This document shows, piece by piece, positions 54,788 to 64,000 of a DNA stretch of 64,000 nucleotides. Position numbers and translations under genes: made by a program. The notes under the pieces were generated by a model that saw only the letters and a program-made list of their open reading frames with translations, did no database searches and was not told where the DNA came from. Origin of the DNA: [Flexibacter] sp. ATCC 35103. Lineage in GTDB: Bacteria > Bacteroidota > Bacteroidia > Flavobacteriales > Flavobacteriaceae. The DNA lies in NCBI RefSeq assembly GCF_001975985.1, contig NZ_MTQF01000001.1, positions 1-64,000 on the forward strand. The letters run 5' to 3'. The stretch's first letter is position 1. Each line of letters begins with the position of its first letter.

Positions 54788-55228
54788 TTATTGATTTACT
54801 TCGTTTTTTTCCTGCCAGTCAAAAGTTCCTACGCGCTTAGCAATAAACCAATGATTGTCTATGCGAATGTAATCGTCCTCATAAATTGCACCTATTCTGT
54901 TCATCATTTTTTTTCCATTCTCATTGCCAATCAAAGTAATTAGACAATAACAAGTTCCTCTGGCAGTATCGCCATTTATAGTCACCAAATGCTGACCGTT
55001 GAAATGATAAACAGTGTCTATTTCACCAAGAAATTTGGCAAATGTAGACGCCATTGTTTTTCTTCCTTCCAGTTTTAAAATTGTTTTACCTTGAAAAATA
55101 GTTTCTGATAGAGCATTCTCAGAAAAAAATTGAACCTGATTCTTAAAATCTTTTTTATCTCCAAGAATAGAAATCGTATCTACAAGTTCTTTAAGTAAAA
55201 TTCTGTCTTCTAATTCTTTATGATCCAT
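54788..55228 (-). CDS. SnoaL-like/NTF2-fold protein, 146 aa
   Basis: One-domain NTF2-like cone fold (pfam SnoaL_4 type): DRILLKELVDTISILGDKKDF helix start, FFSENALSETIFQG, then HFNGQHLVTINGDTARGTCYCL and a DDYIRIDNHWFIAKRVGTFDW end. Such proteins are small hydrolases, isomerases or ligand binders. It follows the quinone-oxidoreductase gene by 25 bp and is probably co-transcribed, hence part of the same HxlR-controlled unit. Confidence 0.82.
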   Translation of the reverse strand: MDHKELEDRILLKELVDTISILGDKKDFKNQVQFFSENALSETIFQGKTILKLEGRKTMASTFAKFLGEIDTVYHFNGQHLVTINGDTARGTCYCLITLIGNENGKKMMNRIGAIYEDDYIRIDNHWFIAKRVGTFDWQEKNEVNQ

Positions 55229-55253
55229 AATATATTTTTATTAAAAATCAATA

Positions 55254-56300
55254 TTATGCAACAGTTAGAACAATCTTTCCCTGAATGTGTCCTTTTGCAG
55301 CTCGTTCATGTGCTTGTCTTGCATTAGCAAGCGGAAAAGAACTATCAATAACAACACGAATAATTTCCTGATCAAGCAAAGCTGCAAGTGTTTTAAGTTG
55401 CGCGCCATTAGACCGCACCTGAGTTGCTGAAACTGTAACTCCTAATTTTTCAGCTTCTTCAGCACCGGAGAATCCAAGAGGAAAAATTGGAAATAATGCT
55501 CCGCCCGGTTTTAATGTTCGTAAAAAACGACCACTTTCAGGACCGCCAACTGAATCGATTACAAGATCTATATCGTGTACAACATCTTCTGCCTGAAATT
55601 TAGTATAATCTATAAATTCATCAGCACCCAGCTCTCTCAGCAATACTTCTTGTTTTCCGGATGCTACTGCGATAACTTTCGCTCCTTTCCATTTTGCCAA
55701 TTGAACTGCAAAATGTCCAACTCCGCCTCCTGCTCCATTTACCAATACGGTTTTACCTTCAAGAGGAACAGGTTCATGTTTGTTAGGCTGTAATGGATTT
55801 TGTTCGTCGTGCCCCACTTCTATCATAAACTGCCAGGCCGTAAGCAGCGACATTGGTGCAGCTGCCGCATGTAAGTGATCAATGTTTTTGGGTTTTAACG
55901 CAATTTCAGAAATGGGTACGTTTACATATTCGGCATACGCCTGACTAGGCCCGTAACTGGGAAAACGAACCATAGAATAGACTTCATCGCCTATCGAAAA
56001 TTCCTTCACATCACTGGCAACCGCGTCAATCACACCAGAAATATCTGTGCCTAAAATTACAGGAAAAGGAACTTTTGGCTGCCATTCAGGCGGCAACATT
56101 TTATATCCGTCACGCAAATACCAATCCGGCGGATTAAGTCCTATTGCATGAACTTTTACCCTCACCTCTCCACTATTTAATTCCGGAATCGGGGCATCTT
56201 CATAAATTAACACCTCAGGACCTCCAAACTCATGCTGACGAATCGCTTTCATTACTTTAGCGTGTTCATTATTATCTATTTTATTTTTTAATTGTTCCAT
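55254..56300 (-). CDS. NADP-dependent oxidoreductase (zinc-independent MDR/quinone reductase), 348 aa
   Basis: Medium-chain dehydrogenase/reductase of the QOR type: MKAIRQHEFGGPEVLIYEDAP at the catalytic-domain start, GTDISGVIDAV, and the NADP-binding VNGAGGGVGHFAVQLAKW. No structural-zinc cysteines. Likely reduces quinones or unsaturated carbonyls. The first 16 residues (MEQLKNKIDNNEHAKV) are not family-like; the true start may be the Met at 56252. It is divergent from an HxlR regulator with tandem operators between them. Confidence 0.85.
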   Translation of the reverse strand: MEQLKNKIDNNEHAKVMKAIRQHEFGGPEVLIYEDAPIPELNSGEVRVKVHAIGLNPPDWYLRDGYKMLPPEWQPKVPFPVILGTDISGVIDAVASDVKEFSIGDEVYSMVRFPSYGPSQAYAEYVNVPISEIALKPKNIDHLHAAAAPMSLLTAWQFMIEVGHDEQNPLQPNKHEPVPLEGKTVLVNGAGGGVGHFAVQLAKWKGAKVIAVASGKQEVLLRELGADEFIDYTKFQAEDVVHDIDLVIDSVGGPESGRFLRTLKPGGALFPIFPLGFSGAEEAEKLGVTVSATQVRSNGAQLKTLAALLDQEIIRVVIDSSFPLANARQAHERAAKGHIQGKIVLTVA

Positions 56301-56342
56301 TTTTATTTGTGTTATTAATCAGATACAAAAGTAAATTAACAG

Positions 56343-56350
56343 TATATTTG
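56343..56350 (+). promoter_or_regulatory. Candidate -7 element TATATTTG of the HxlR gene
   Basis: TAnnTTTG match on the plus strand; the two operator-like palindromes lie just downstream of it, a position fitting repression of this promoter. Confidence 0.4.
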
Positions 56351-56361
56351 TCGCAAGTATG

Positions 56362-56392
56362 TACTAAATAGTATCTTATATACTAAAAAGTA
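56362..56392. promoter_or_regulatory. Tandem HxlR operator candidates
   Basis: tactaaatagta (56362-56373) and tactaaaaagta (56381-56392), two TACT-N4-AGTA boxes with centres 19 bp apart, i.e. on nearly the same DNA face. DUF24/HxlR regulators such as YodB bind TACT/AGTA-type boxes. Confidence 0.6.
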
Positions 56393-56430
56393 TGTATTAC
56401 TGATAATCAATTAGTTATATTCTGTAAAAA

Positions 56431-56787
56431 ATGAAAAATAAAACAATAAATTCTGAAAACGTACAAATGTGTGGTGTAGATTATGCTTTTAAACGCATTG
56501 GAGGAAAATATAAAGGACGAATTTTATGGCATTTACATTCAAAAACAGTACTGCGTTATGGCGAGTTAAGCAGAACTTTACCAGATATAACGACTAAAAT
56601 GCTGACTCAAACTTTACGTGAATTAGAAGAAGATAAATTGATAATCAGAGAAGTATATCATGTAGTTCCACCAAAAGTAGAATATTCGTTGAGCACCACA
56701 GGTATGGAACTAATTCCGTTTATAAAGCATTTGCATAACTGGGGCAATGAACAACTGGAAAAGGAAAATGCAACATGTGAAAATTAA
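56431..56787 (+). CDS. HxlR-family winged-helix regulator, 118 aa
   Basis: Winged helix of the HxlR/DUF24 type (FKRIGGKYKGRILWHLHSKTVLRYGEL, TTKMLTQTLRELEEDKLI, residues 21-75), with a conserved-position cysteine near the N-terminus (VQMCGVDYAF, Cys12) that in relatives reacts with quinones or aldehydes. Probably represses the divergent oxidoreductase operon. Confidence 0.87.
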   Translation: MKNKTINSENVQMCGVDYAFKRIGGKYKGRILWHLHSKTVLRYGELSRTLPDITTKMLTQTLRELEEDKLIIREVYHVVPPKVEYSLSTTGMELIPFIKHLHNWGNEQLEKENATCEN

Positions 56788-56825
56788 GCAATCTATAAAC
56801 CTTTTTTTAAGGATTGCTTTTTTTA
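56786..56825 (+). terminator. Rho-independent terminator
   Basis: Arms aagcaatc (56786-56793) and gattgctt (56812-56819) with T-tract; closes the HxlR gene. Confidence 0.7.
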
Positions 56826-56857
56826 AATAAGATCAAGAAGACCACTTTACAAATAAG

Positions 56858-57334
56858 TTACACTTTATCAATTCCCAAAAGTTTGGAATTTAAAGTCATC
56901 AATTCTAATTTTTTCCTTTTATTATACTGGCCTAAAACAACCCAAAGACCCATTAAAAAGAAAAAAACACCCAAAGCTCCCATAATTAGTGGATCAATCA
57001 AAAAGACGTACATTCCATTAATCTCTGCGTTATCCGGATTAGTCGGATCATAAAAAACTTTAACCTTGCTTCCTTCCATATAATTGGGAGAATAATACGC
57101 TACAGAAGAAGTAAATTTTATTTGCTGACCGGATTTTGCAACAAATGAAACAAATGGGTAATAAACCATTGTATTCTTGCTCGAAACAGGTATAAATTTA
57201 ATAATTGTGCCACTGATAACCTCTGCCTTTGAAAAGAAATTTTGTTTATTACTAAAAAGATAAATCGCTAAGGCTAAAAAAAATAAGCCAGGCAGAAAGT
57301 AAACATATATACCAGCAGAAATATATCGTTTCAT
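56858..57334 (-). CDS. DUF3592 membrane protein, 158 aa
   Basis: Two transmembrane helices (about residues 8-28 and 113-137) enclosing a beta-rich extracytoplasmic domain. The pattern (VISGTIIKFIPVSSK ... YYPFVSFVAKSG ... SKVKVFYDPTNPDNAEI) is that of DUF3592. Function unknown. Single gene. Confidence 0.8.
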   Translation of the reverse strand: MKRYISAGIYVYFLPGLFFLALAIYLFSNKQNFFSKAEVISGTIIKFIPVSSKNTMVYYPFVSFVAKSGQQIKFTSSVAYYSPNYMEGSKVKVFYDPTNPDNAEINGMYVFLIDPLIMGALGVFFFLMGLWVVLGQYNKRKKLELMTLNSKLLGIDKV

Positions 57335-57487
57335 AATTTATTTAATAATGATATCTATTGTAATTAACCAATTTTGAATTTGAGCTCAAATTTAACCTTT
57401 TATAATTGATAAAAACCATAATAATATTCCTAAAAGAAAGATTTCTTCTAATCAACTTAGATTCCATTTTTTATTTAAATATGTTAA

Positions 57488-57718
57488 AATAGGTTTCAAA
57501 TTATAATTTGCATTGAAGATAACGGAATTGGATTTGATGAAGAATTTGCTCCCAAAATTTTTGATCCATTCTATCGATTACATAACACAGGTCAATATGC
57601 GGGCAGCGGTCTTGGACTTACATTAGTAAAAAAAATAATAGACAATCATTACGGCTTCATAAAAGCGTCCAGTAAAATTAATTCAGGAACAAAAATGTTT
57701 ATTTATATTCCTATGTAG
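57488..57718 (+). pseudogene. Remnant of a sensor histidine kinase (C-terminal ATPase domain)
   Basis: An open stretch of about 76 codons without start codon gives the end of a kinase ATPase domain: G1 box IEDNGIGFDEEF, F box KIFDPFYRLH, G2 box GSGLGLTLVKKI, then FIYIPM and stop. Everything upstream (PAS, H-box, N-box) is missing and the frame runs into TAA at 57485-57487. It is a clear leftover of a deleted or degraded kinase gene. Confidence 0.8.
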
Positions 57719-57800
57719 AGATTTGTAAATGATCATTTCTTATAAAAGTAACGATTGCAAAACCATTGATTATAATAGCATATAATACAAAAATTATAAG

Positions 57801-58403
57801 CTATAAATCTTTTACGTTAGCTATTATCAGTTCAGTATCAAACGTGTAAACCCTTGGTATACCTGTTGCAATATCTACTTTTACAATATCAAGCGGACTG
57901 ATTTTTTCCAGATACATCATCAGGGATCTCAGACTATTGCCATGTGCAACCAGTAAAACATTTTGTCCCATTTTTAATTTTGGTTCTATTTCGTCTTTAT
58001 AATAAGGAACCACGCGATTGTAAGTATCCAAAAGGCTTTCGCCACCGGGAGGACATATATCATAACTTCTTCTCCAGATTTCTACCTGTTCGAGTCCATA
58101 TTTTTTTGCCGTTTCATCTTTATTTAGTCCCTGTAAACTGCCATACATTCGCTCATTAAAAGCTTTATTTTTTACTACAGGAATTTTTATCTTCATATCA
58201 TTTAAGATAATCTGCAATGTTTCCTGAGCCCTGATAAGCATTGAAGTATACGCAATATCAAAAACATGGCCTTTTAGTTTTTCTCCTGCAAGTTTTGCCT
58301 GCTCTTTTCCAAGTTCTGTCAGCGGAATATCGACGTTTCCTGTAAATCTGTTTTCTAAATTATAAAGGGATTGTCCATGTCGGACAAAAATTAATTGCGC
58401 CAT
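57801..58403 (-). CDS. gpmA: 2,3-bisphosphoglycerate-dependent phosphoglycerate mutase, 200 aa
   Basis: Glycolytic histidine phosphatase-fold enzyme: R8-H9-G in FVRHGQSLYNLENRFTG, E84 in NERMYGSLQG, and H154 in LLVAHGNSLRSLMMYLE. It belongs to the short subgroup (about 200 residues rather than 230-250) without the C-terminal extension. Single gene. Confidence 0.88.
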   Translation of the reverse strand: MAQLIFVRHGQSLYNLENRFTGNVDIPLTELGKEQAKLAGEKLKGHVFDIAYTSMLIRAQETLQIILNDMKIKIPVVKNKAFNERMYGSLQGLNKDETAKKYGLEQVEIWRRSYDICPPGGESLLDTYNRVVPYYKDEIEPKLKMGQNVLLVAHGNSLRSLMMYLEKISPLDIVKVDIATGIPRVYTFDTELIIANVKDL

Positions 58404-58520
58404 TTTTGTTATTTAAAGCCATATTACAGCTAACATAAAGATAAAACAAATACTTCTTTAGTTTTCAGAATTCCGCACCATTCAACATTAAATTTCATTT
58501 TAAGGAACTAAGCTAAAACA

Positions 58521-58548
58521 AATGAGCCCGATAAATATCGGGCTCATT
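58521..58548 (-). terminator. Hairpin terminator of katG
   Basis: Perfect arms aatgagcccgata (58521-58533) and tatcgggctcatt (58536-58548), about 70 bp after the katG stop codon. It has only a 2-nt loop, so it pairs slightly differently in RNA, and the flanks are T/A-rich only in part. Confidence 0.65.
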
Positions 58549-58618
58549 ATTACTTTTAAATTCATGTACGCTTTTGGGTTTAGAATTTACAGTATTTTTT
58601 TTTTAGATAAATATGATT

Positions 58619-60904
<2,286 letters not shown>

Positions 60905-61171
60905 TTATTTTGATACTAATTTACAAAGTAAACCAAGAGAATGCTATTAGCTTTAATAATAAATAATTTTTATTTGATAGCTAAAATCTATACAAAGCAA
61001 ATAGTTTTCTAATAATCAATTCTTTTATGGAAAGAAGGCAATTATTCGAAATCAACAAAAATACTATTGAATATGGGAAAATACTGAAGAAAACCTAAAA
61101 CTGTATTCTTTATTATACATCAAAATGAATTTGATTATTTTCAAGTTAATGATATCATGAATTTTTAAAAA

Positions 61172-61813
61172 TTAACAGGATTTATATTTTTTATAACTTT
61201 TAATCATTTGAATTATTCCTAAGGAAATAAAAAACAACGGAATAAAAACAGGAATTATGAACTTTGAGAATTGATTTGTTTTTACAAAAATAGTCTGCAA
61301 TACTACAATCAAACTAAACATTCCTAAAAAAACACCTATTACAGTTCCTGCAATATAATAGTATTTTAAATCTCTTTCGACACTAATATATTCTTTGTTA
61401 AGCAAATAGAGATTCCAACTTGTCCAGAAAGGCAGCTGCAAAAAATTAACGCCATTTAATATTATACCTATTATAAAGGGTGAATACAGTAGATATTCCT
61501 GTAAAAAGTTATTCGAATTTTCTGTCTGATTAAAATTTAAATAAAAAACAAGAGCCAGAATAAACATAAAAAGTACTGAAAATAAATCGATTATCTTTAA
61601 TAGCTTTTTATTCTGTATGAGTTTTTTGGCGAAAAGTAAGGTAAAATAAATTACAAAAGTTTCTACAAAAACGACTCCAAATAAAAAGAATACCAAATTA
61701 TGCAATCCTGATTTTGAATAAATTTCTACTCCTGCAAGGTTTAGATATCCTAATGGAATTGATCCCAGAAAGCTGACTACAAAACCAATCGAAATATTTT
61801 TTATTCGTTTCAT
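61172..61813 (-). CDS. LysE-like membrane protein, 213 aa
   Basis: Six membrane segments with an N-terminal IGFVVSFLGSIPLGYLNLAGVEI, which resembles the PLGP(x)N motif of LysE/RhtB amino-acid exporters, here modified (PLGYLN). It is the last gene of a tightly packed four-gene operon, two bases after the ATP-grasp gene. It may export a product made by that enzyme, by analogy with LysE-type partners of ATP-grasp ligases. Confidence 0.65.
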   Translation of the reverse strand: MKRIKNISIGFVVSFLGSIPLGYLNLAGVEIYSKSGLHNLVFFLFGVVFVETFVIYFTLLFAKKLIQNKKLLKIIDLFSVLFMFILALVFYLNFNQTENSNNFLQEYLLYSPFIIGIILNGVNFLQLPFWTSWNLYLLNKEYISVERDLKYYYIAGTVIGVFLGMFSLIVVLQTIFVKTNQFSKFIIPVFIPLFFISLGIIQMIKSYKKYKSC

Positions 61814-61815
61814 TT

Positions 61816-62859
61816 TTAAAAATTCATGATTTTACTGTTTTGTGCCAAATGCAGTCTGTATTCCCTGATGCCTACTTTGTAATTTAAATAAGGAACTCCC
61901 ATTTTATGGTTTTCAACACTTATTTCATACATATAAGTAATGTGTCGCGCCAATTCTTTCCAGGCAAACCAAACGGAATGTTTAGGGTCGTAAATATGTG
62001 TGGGTTCACTTGCGGCTCCGTTGAGCTCCACGATTTGAAAGTTTTCTCCTCTTTCCAATTCTTCAAAAGTGTTGTACATAATATCAAAACGTCCAAAATA
62101 GAATTCCGGGATTTGAATCGCAATTTCATTAATCATCCAGGTTAATTTTGGCGTAATCAAATCGCTTCCATCCAGAAATTTTGCTCCGCGGGCATGATTG
62201 CCAAACGGAACCAAATTTAATGTTTCGTCTTTGGCTAAAATACAATATAGCTGATCTCCATATTCTTCTTTTAAAACTTCTAACTGTAATTCAAACCGTG
62301 GCGTTTGTTTGATTAAATCTTCTATAGTTGATTTTCCGTCTCCTGTTACAATCAAAAATTCTTTGGACACGATTCCGGTTATTTTTCCGTTTTTCTGGAG
62401 CGGATGCCGAACATAAAAAATACCCACTTCATTTTTATACGGAATCAAATCCTGTATCAAAAAATCGAAATTTGCTTTTTCAGCATACTGTTTCAGCTCA
62501 GAAGCGGTCCTGATTTTTTTTACACCGGAACCGCGCAAACCAATATCAGGTTTTGCGATTAACGGAAAATAGATTTGTTTCTCGACCACACTATCCACTA
62601 TCTGTTTTAAATCAGTTTTCTCCTTAATTAAAATAGTTTTGGGATAATATTTTTTAGGAAGCAAATCGTAGATTTGTTTTTTACTTTCCATAATAAATCC
62701 TCCATTTTTAATTTTTGGATTAGAAGCATTAAAGAAAAAAACAGACCTTGCTTTGATTGCATAATATGCCCAAAGAAAATAAATAGGTGCATACAAAACC
62801 TGAAAAGGCCAATACTCCCAATTGGTTATTTTATGGATAAATAATTTCATTTCTCTCAA
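61816..62859 (-). CDS. ATP-grasp domain protein, 347 aa
   Basis: Enzyme of the ATP-grasp superfamily, which joins carboxylates to amines or thiols. The order fits: lysine-rich PLIAKPDIGLRGSGVKKI (ATP-binding loop, about residues 97-114), FLIQDLIPYKNEVGIFYVRHP, and the metal-binding region FGRFDIMYNTFEELERG with ELNGAASEPTHIYDP. The N-terminal about 60 residues include a hydrophobic patch (FQVLYAPIYFLWAYYAI). The specific ligase reaction is unknown. Spacing to its neighbours is two bases on either side. Confidence 0.75.
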   Translation of the reverse strand: MREMKLFIHKITNWEYWPFQVLYAPIYFLWAYYAIKARSVFFFNASNPKIKNGGFIMESKKQIYDLLPKKYYPKTILIKEKTDLKQIVDSVVEKQIYFPLIAKPDIGLRGSGVKKIRTASELKQYAEKANFDFLIQDLIPYKNEVGIFYVRHPLQKNGKITGIVSKEFLIVTGDGKSTIEDLIKQTPRFELQLEVLKEEYGDQLYCILAKDETLNLVPFGNHARGAKFLDGSDLITPKLTWMINEIAIQIPEFYFGRFDIMYNTFEELERGENFQIVELNGAASEPTHIYDPKHSVWFAWKELARHITYMYEISVENHKMGVPYLNYKVGIREYRLHLAQNSKIMNF

Positions 62860-62861
62860 TT

Positions 62862-63572
62862 TTAAATACGAATAAACGTGGTTGAAAAATTTCTTGTTTT
62901 TACTAAATCATAATATTGCATCATGCCTTTATTTTTTTCAATTACAGTTTGCGTGACACTTAAAGTTTTCATGGTGTTTTCTCTGTTGATGACTAAACCA
63001 TTTTCAGAATCACCACTTTCTGTATTTCGATGAAAATCGAGCATCTGTGCAGGCGAGATTTTATTTTTATCTTTCAAAAAATCAAAAAACCAATCATTTC
63101 GTTTCTTTCTGATTTCACCAGGATATAAAGTAACCGATGACCAAATATGATTTTTAGTACTGTCCAGAAAAATCTTCATTTTGACGAGACCGTCCCAGAT
63201 CAATTCATACAATTTTTCGTTTTGAAATAATACTAATGTAAAGGGTTCAATATTTTCGAGATCGATCTCACTCCAAAAATCTTTTGGCGACTGGTTCGCC
63301 ATAATATCCAAAGCAATCAATCCGCGGCTTTTTCTATACGGAAATATCGGATTGTGTTTTGCTATTCCACCATTTAATAACACCAGAACAGTTCCGTTTT
63401 GATCTATGGCAAACCAGGTTCCTCCAGCTTTTGGATCTTTTGGATACATAATATTTTTGCCGTTATGACAATAATTTCGTGGTACAACAGCAGCGGGACG
63501 AATTACTTTTTCGTCCCGGTTTGAAGTAATAATTACAACTCCGCTATTATTGATAAAACTTACTGTACACAT
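62862..63572 (-). CDS. NRDE/TANGO2-family protein, 236 aa
   Basis: Begins MCTVSFINNSGVVIITSNRDE, with the Cys2 nucleophile position and the NRDE motif of the family; followed by GGTWFAIDQNGTVLVLLNGG. NRDE/TANGO2 proteins resemble Ntn hydrolases and have been linked to heme transport and metabolite handling. Part of the four-gene operon; its start overlaps the DinB gene by 13 bp. Confidence 0.85.
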   Translation of the reverse strand: MCTVSFINNSGVVIITSNRDEKVIRPAAVVPRNYCHNGKNIMYPKDPKAGGTWFAIDQNGTVLVLLNGGIAKHNPIFPYRKSRGLIALDIMANQSPKDFWSEIDLENIEPFTLVLFQNEKLYELIWDGLVKMKIFLDSTKNHIWSSVTLYPGEIRKKRNDWFFDFLKDKNKISPAQMLDFHRNTESGDSENGLVINRENTMKTLSVTQTVIEKNKGMMQYYDLVKTRNFSTTFIRI

Positions 63573-64000
63573 TGTCTTCTGTATTCTATAGTTGATCGTG
63601 CCACACCAAAATTTTCATTCATTAAAATGTTTTCAAATTGCAAAGCAGCAACTTTTATCAAGGCCTGATGATGAATACAATGTTCCAGATTATAGAGCAA
63701 TTCTCTGTAATAATTGCTTTGAATCCTGATGGCAAGATGGTCAATTACCTGTTCGAGGTAGATTGTTTTATTTTCGCTTTTTAATCCTGTTTTAATTTCG
63801 ATGATAGCTTGTTTGGCAAATGCTGTTTCTGTTTGAATACGATTATTTCTCTCGCGGTTATCATAATTCAAAACGGCTGAATCGTAGCTTTTTTCAAGAC
63901 ATTGAAACATTTCAATGATGTGTCTTGTATGTTCGCCGATAGTCGTATTGCTTAAAGCTTCGCAAGATTTTGAATAATCCTTATCAGACAATTGGTCTAA
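63560..64000 (-). CDS. DinB-family protein, C-terminal part (truncated by the window edge)
   Basis: DinB/YfiT four-helix-bundle fold: the HTRHIIEMFQCLEKSYDSAVLNYDNRER and CIHHQALIKVA segments carry the metal-binding His residues. Members are metal-dependent thiol-transferase-like enzymes. The frame stays open to the right edge (upstream codons LDQLSDKD), and only a TTG is available near 63991, so the true start lies outside the window. First known gene of the LysE/ATP-grasp/NRDE operon. Confidence 0.8.
   Translation of the reverse strand, partial: LDQLSDKDYSKSCEALSNTTIGEHTRHIIEMFQCLEKSYDSAVLNYDNRERNNRIQTETAFAKQAIIEIKTGLKSENKTIYLEQVIDHLAIRIQSNYYRELLYNLEHCIHHQALIKVAALQFENILMNENFGVARSTIEYRRQCVQ

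Overview
The window is a chromosomal segment of a Bacteroidota bacterium, almost certainly Flavobacterium or a close relative. The evidence is the AT-rich sequence, -7 promoter elements of the TAnnTTTG type, almost no Shine-Dalgarno signal, lipoproteins with SC lipoboxes, a TonB-dependent receptor with an N-terminal carboxypeptidase-like domain, and many gene families typical of flavobacteria. I see no rRNA, tRNA, CRISPR array or transposase.

Layout. 1-4.1 kb: nitroreductase, NmrA-like reductase, Crp/Fnr regulator and a membrane class III nucleotide cyclase. 4.1-8.4 kb: an XRE regulator followed by a two-gene module, a TIGR04141/DUF6119 'sporadically distributed' protein and a 600-residue protein with a visible PD-(D/E)XK nuclease core; this is the best candidate for an undescribed defence system. 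8.4-9.6 kb: DUF4833 protein and a cluster of palindromic repeats, including a 231-bp MITE-like element. 9.6-14.2 kb: a tightly coupled operon (PhyH dioxygenase, 50-residue protein, CDP-alcohol phosphatidyltransferase, GtrA) preceded by a small reading frame with six consecutive Cys codons, then an SDR, an unknown acidic protein and a PAP2 phosphatase. 14.4-18 kb: TonB receptor, DUF4198 protein and a cyclophilin-like secreted protein. 18.1-22.2 kb: GH43 glycosidase, SDR/HxlR divergent pair and an unknown protein. 22.3-28.9 kb: a second, nearly identical XRE gene, then a complete QatABCD anti-phage system on the minus strand and a DUF4238 protein. 29-37 kb: TruC pseudouridine synthase, amino-acid permease, an unknown protein, TPR protein, histidine kinase, RraB-like protein and a secreted beta-helix protein. 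37-45 kb: outer-membrane barrel and a four-gene sugar/polyol operon (kinase, SDR, MFS transporter, FAD oxidase) divergent from an RpiR regulator. 45-57 kb: polyphosphate kinase, two secreted lipoproteins, Kup, a PRC-barrel protein with a 55-residue membrane protein, and a second HxlR/oxidoreductase pair. 57-64 kb: histidine-kinase remnant, phosphoglycerate mutase, KatG, and a four-gene operon (LysE-like, ATP-grasp, NRDE, DinB) running off the right edge.

Two defence modules, about 14 kb apart, each lie next to one copy of a duplicated XRE gene. The two copies share promoter, N-terminal and C-terminal coding parts and terminator, in direct orientation. This suggests a recombination-prone hotspot: the directly repeated XRE units could mediate exchange or loss of the roughly 18 kb between them. 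The rest of the window looks like ordinary flavobacterial chromosome with several self-contained regulator/enzyme units.
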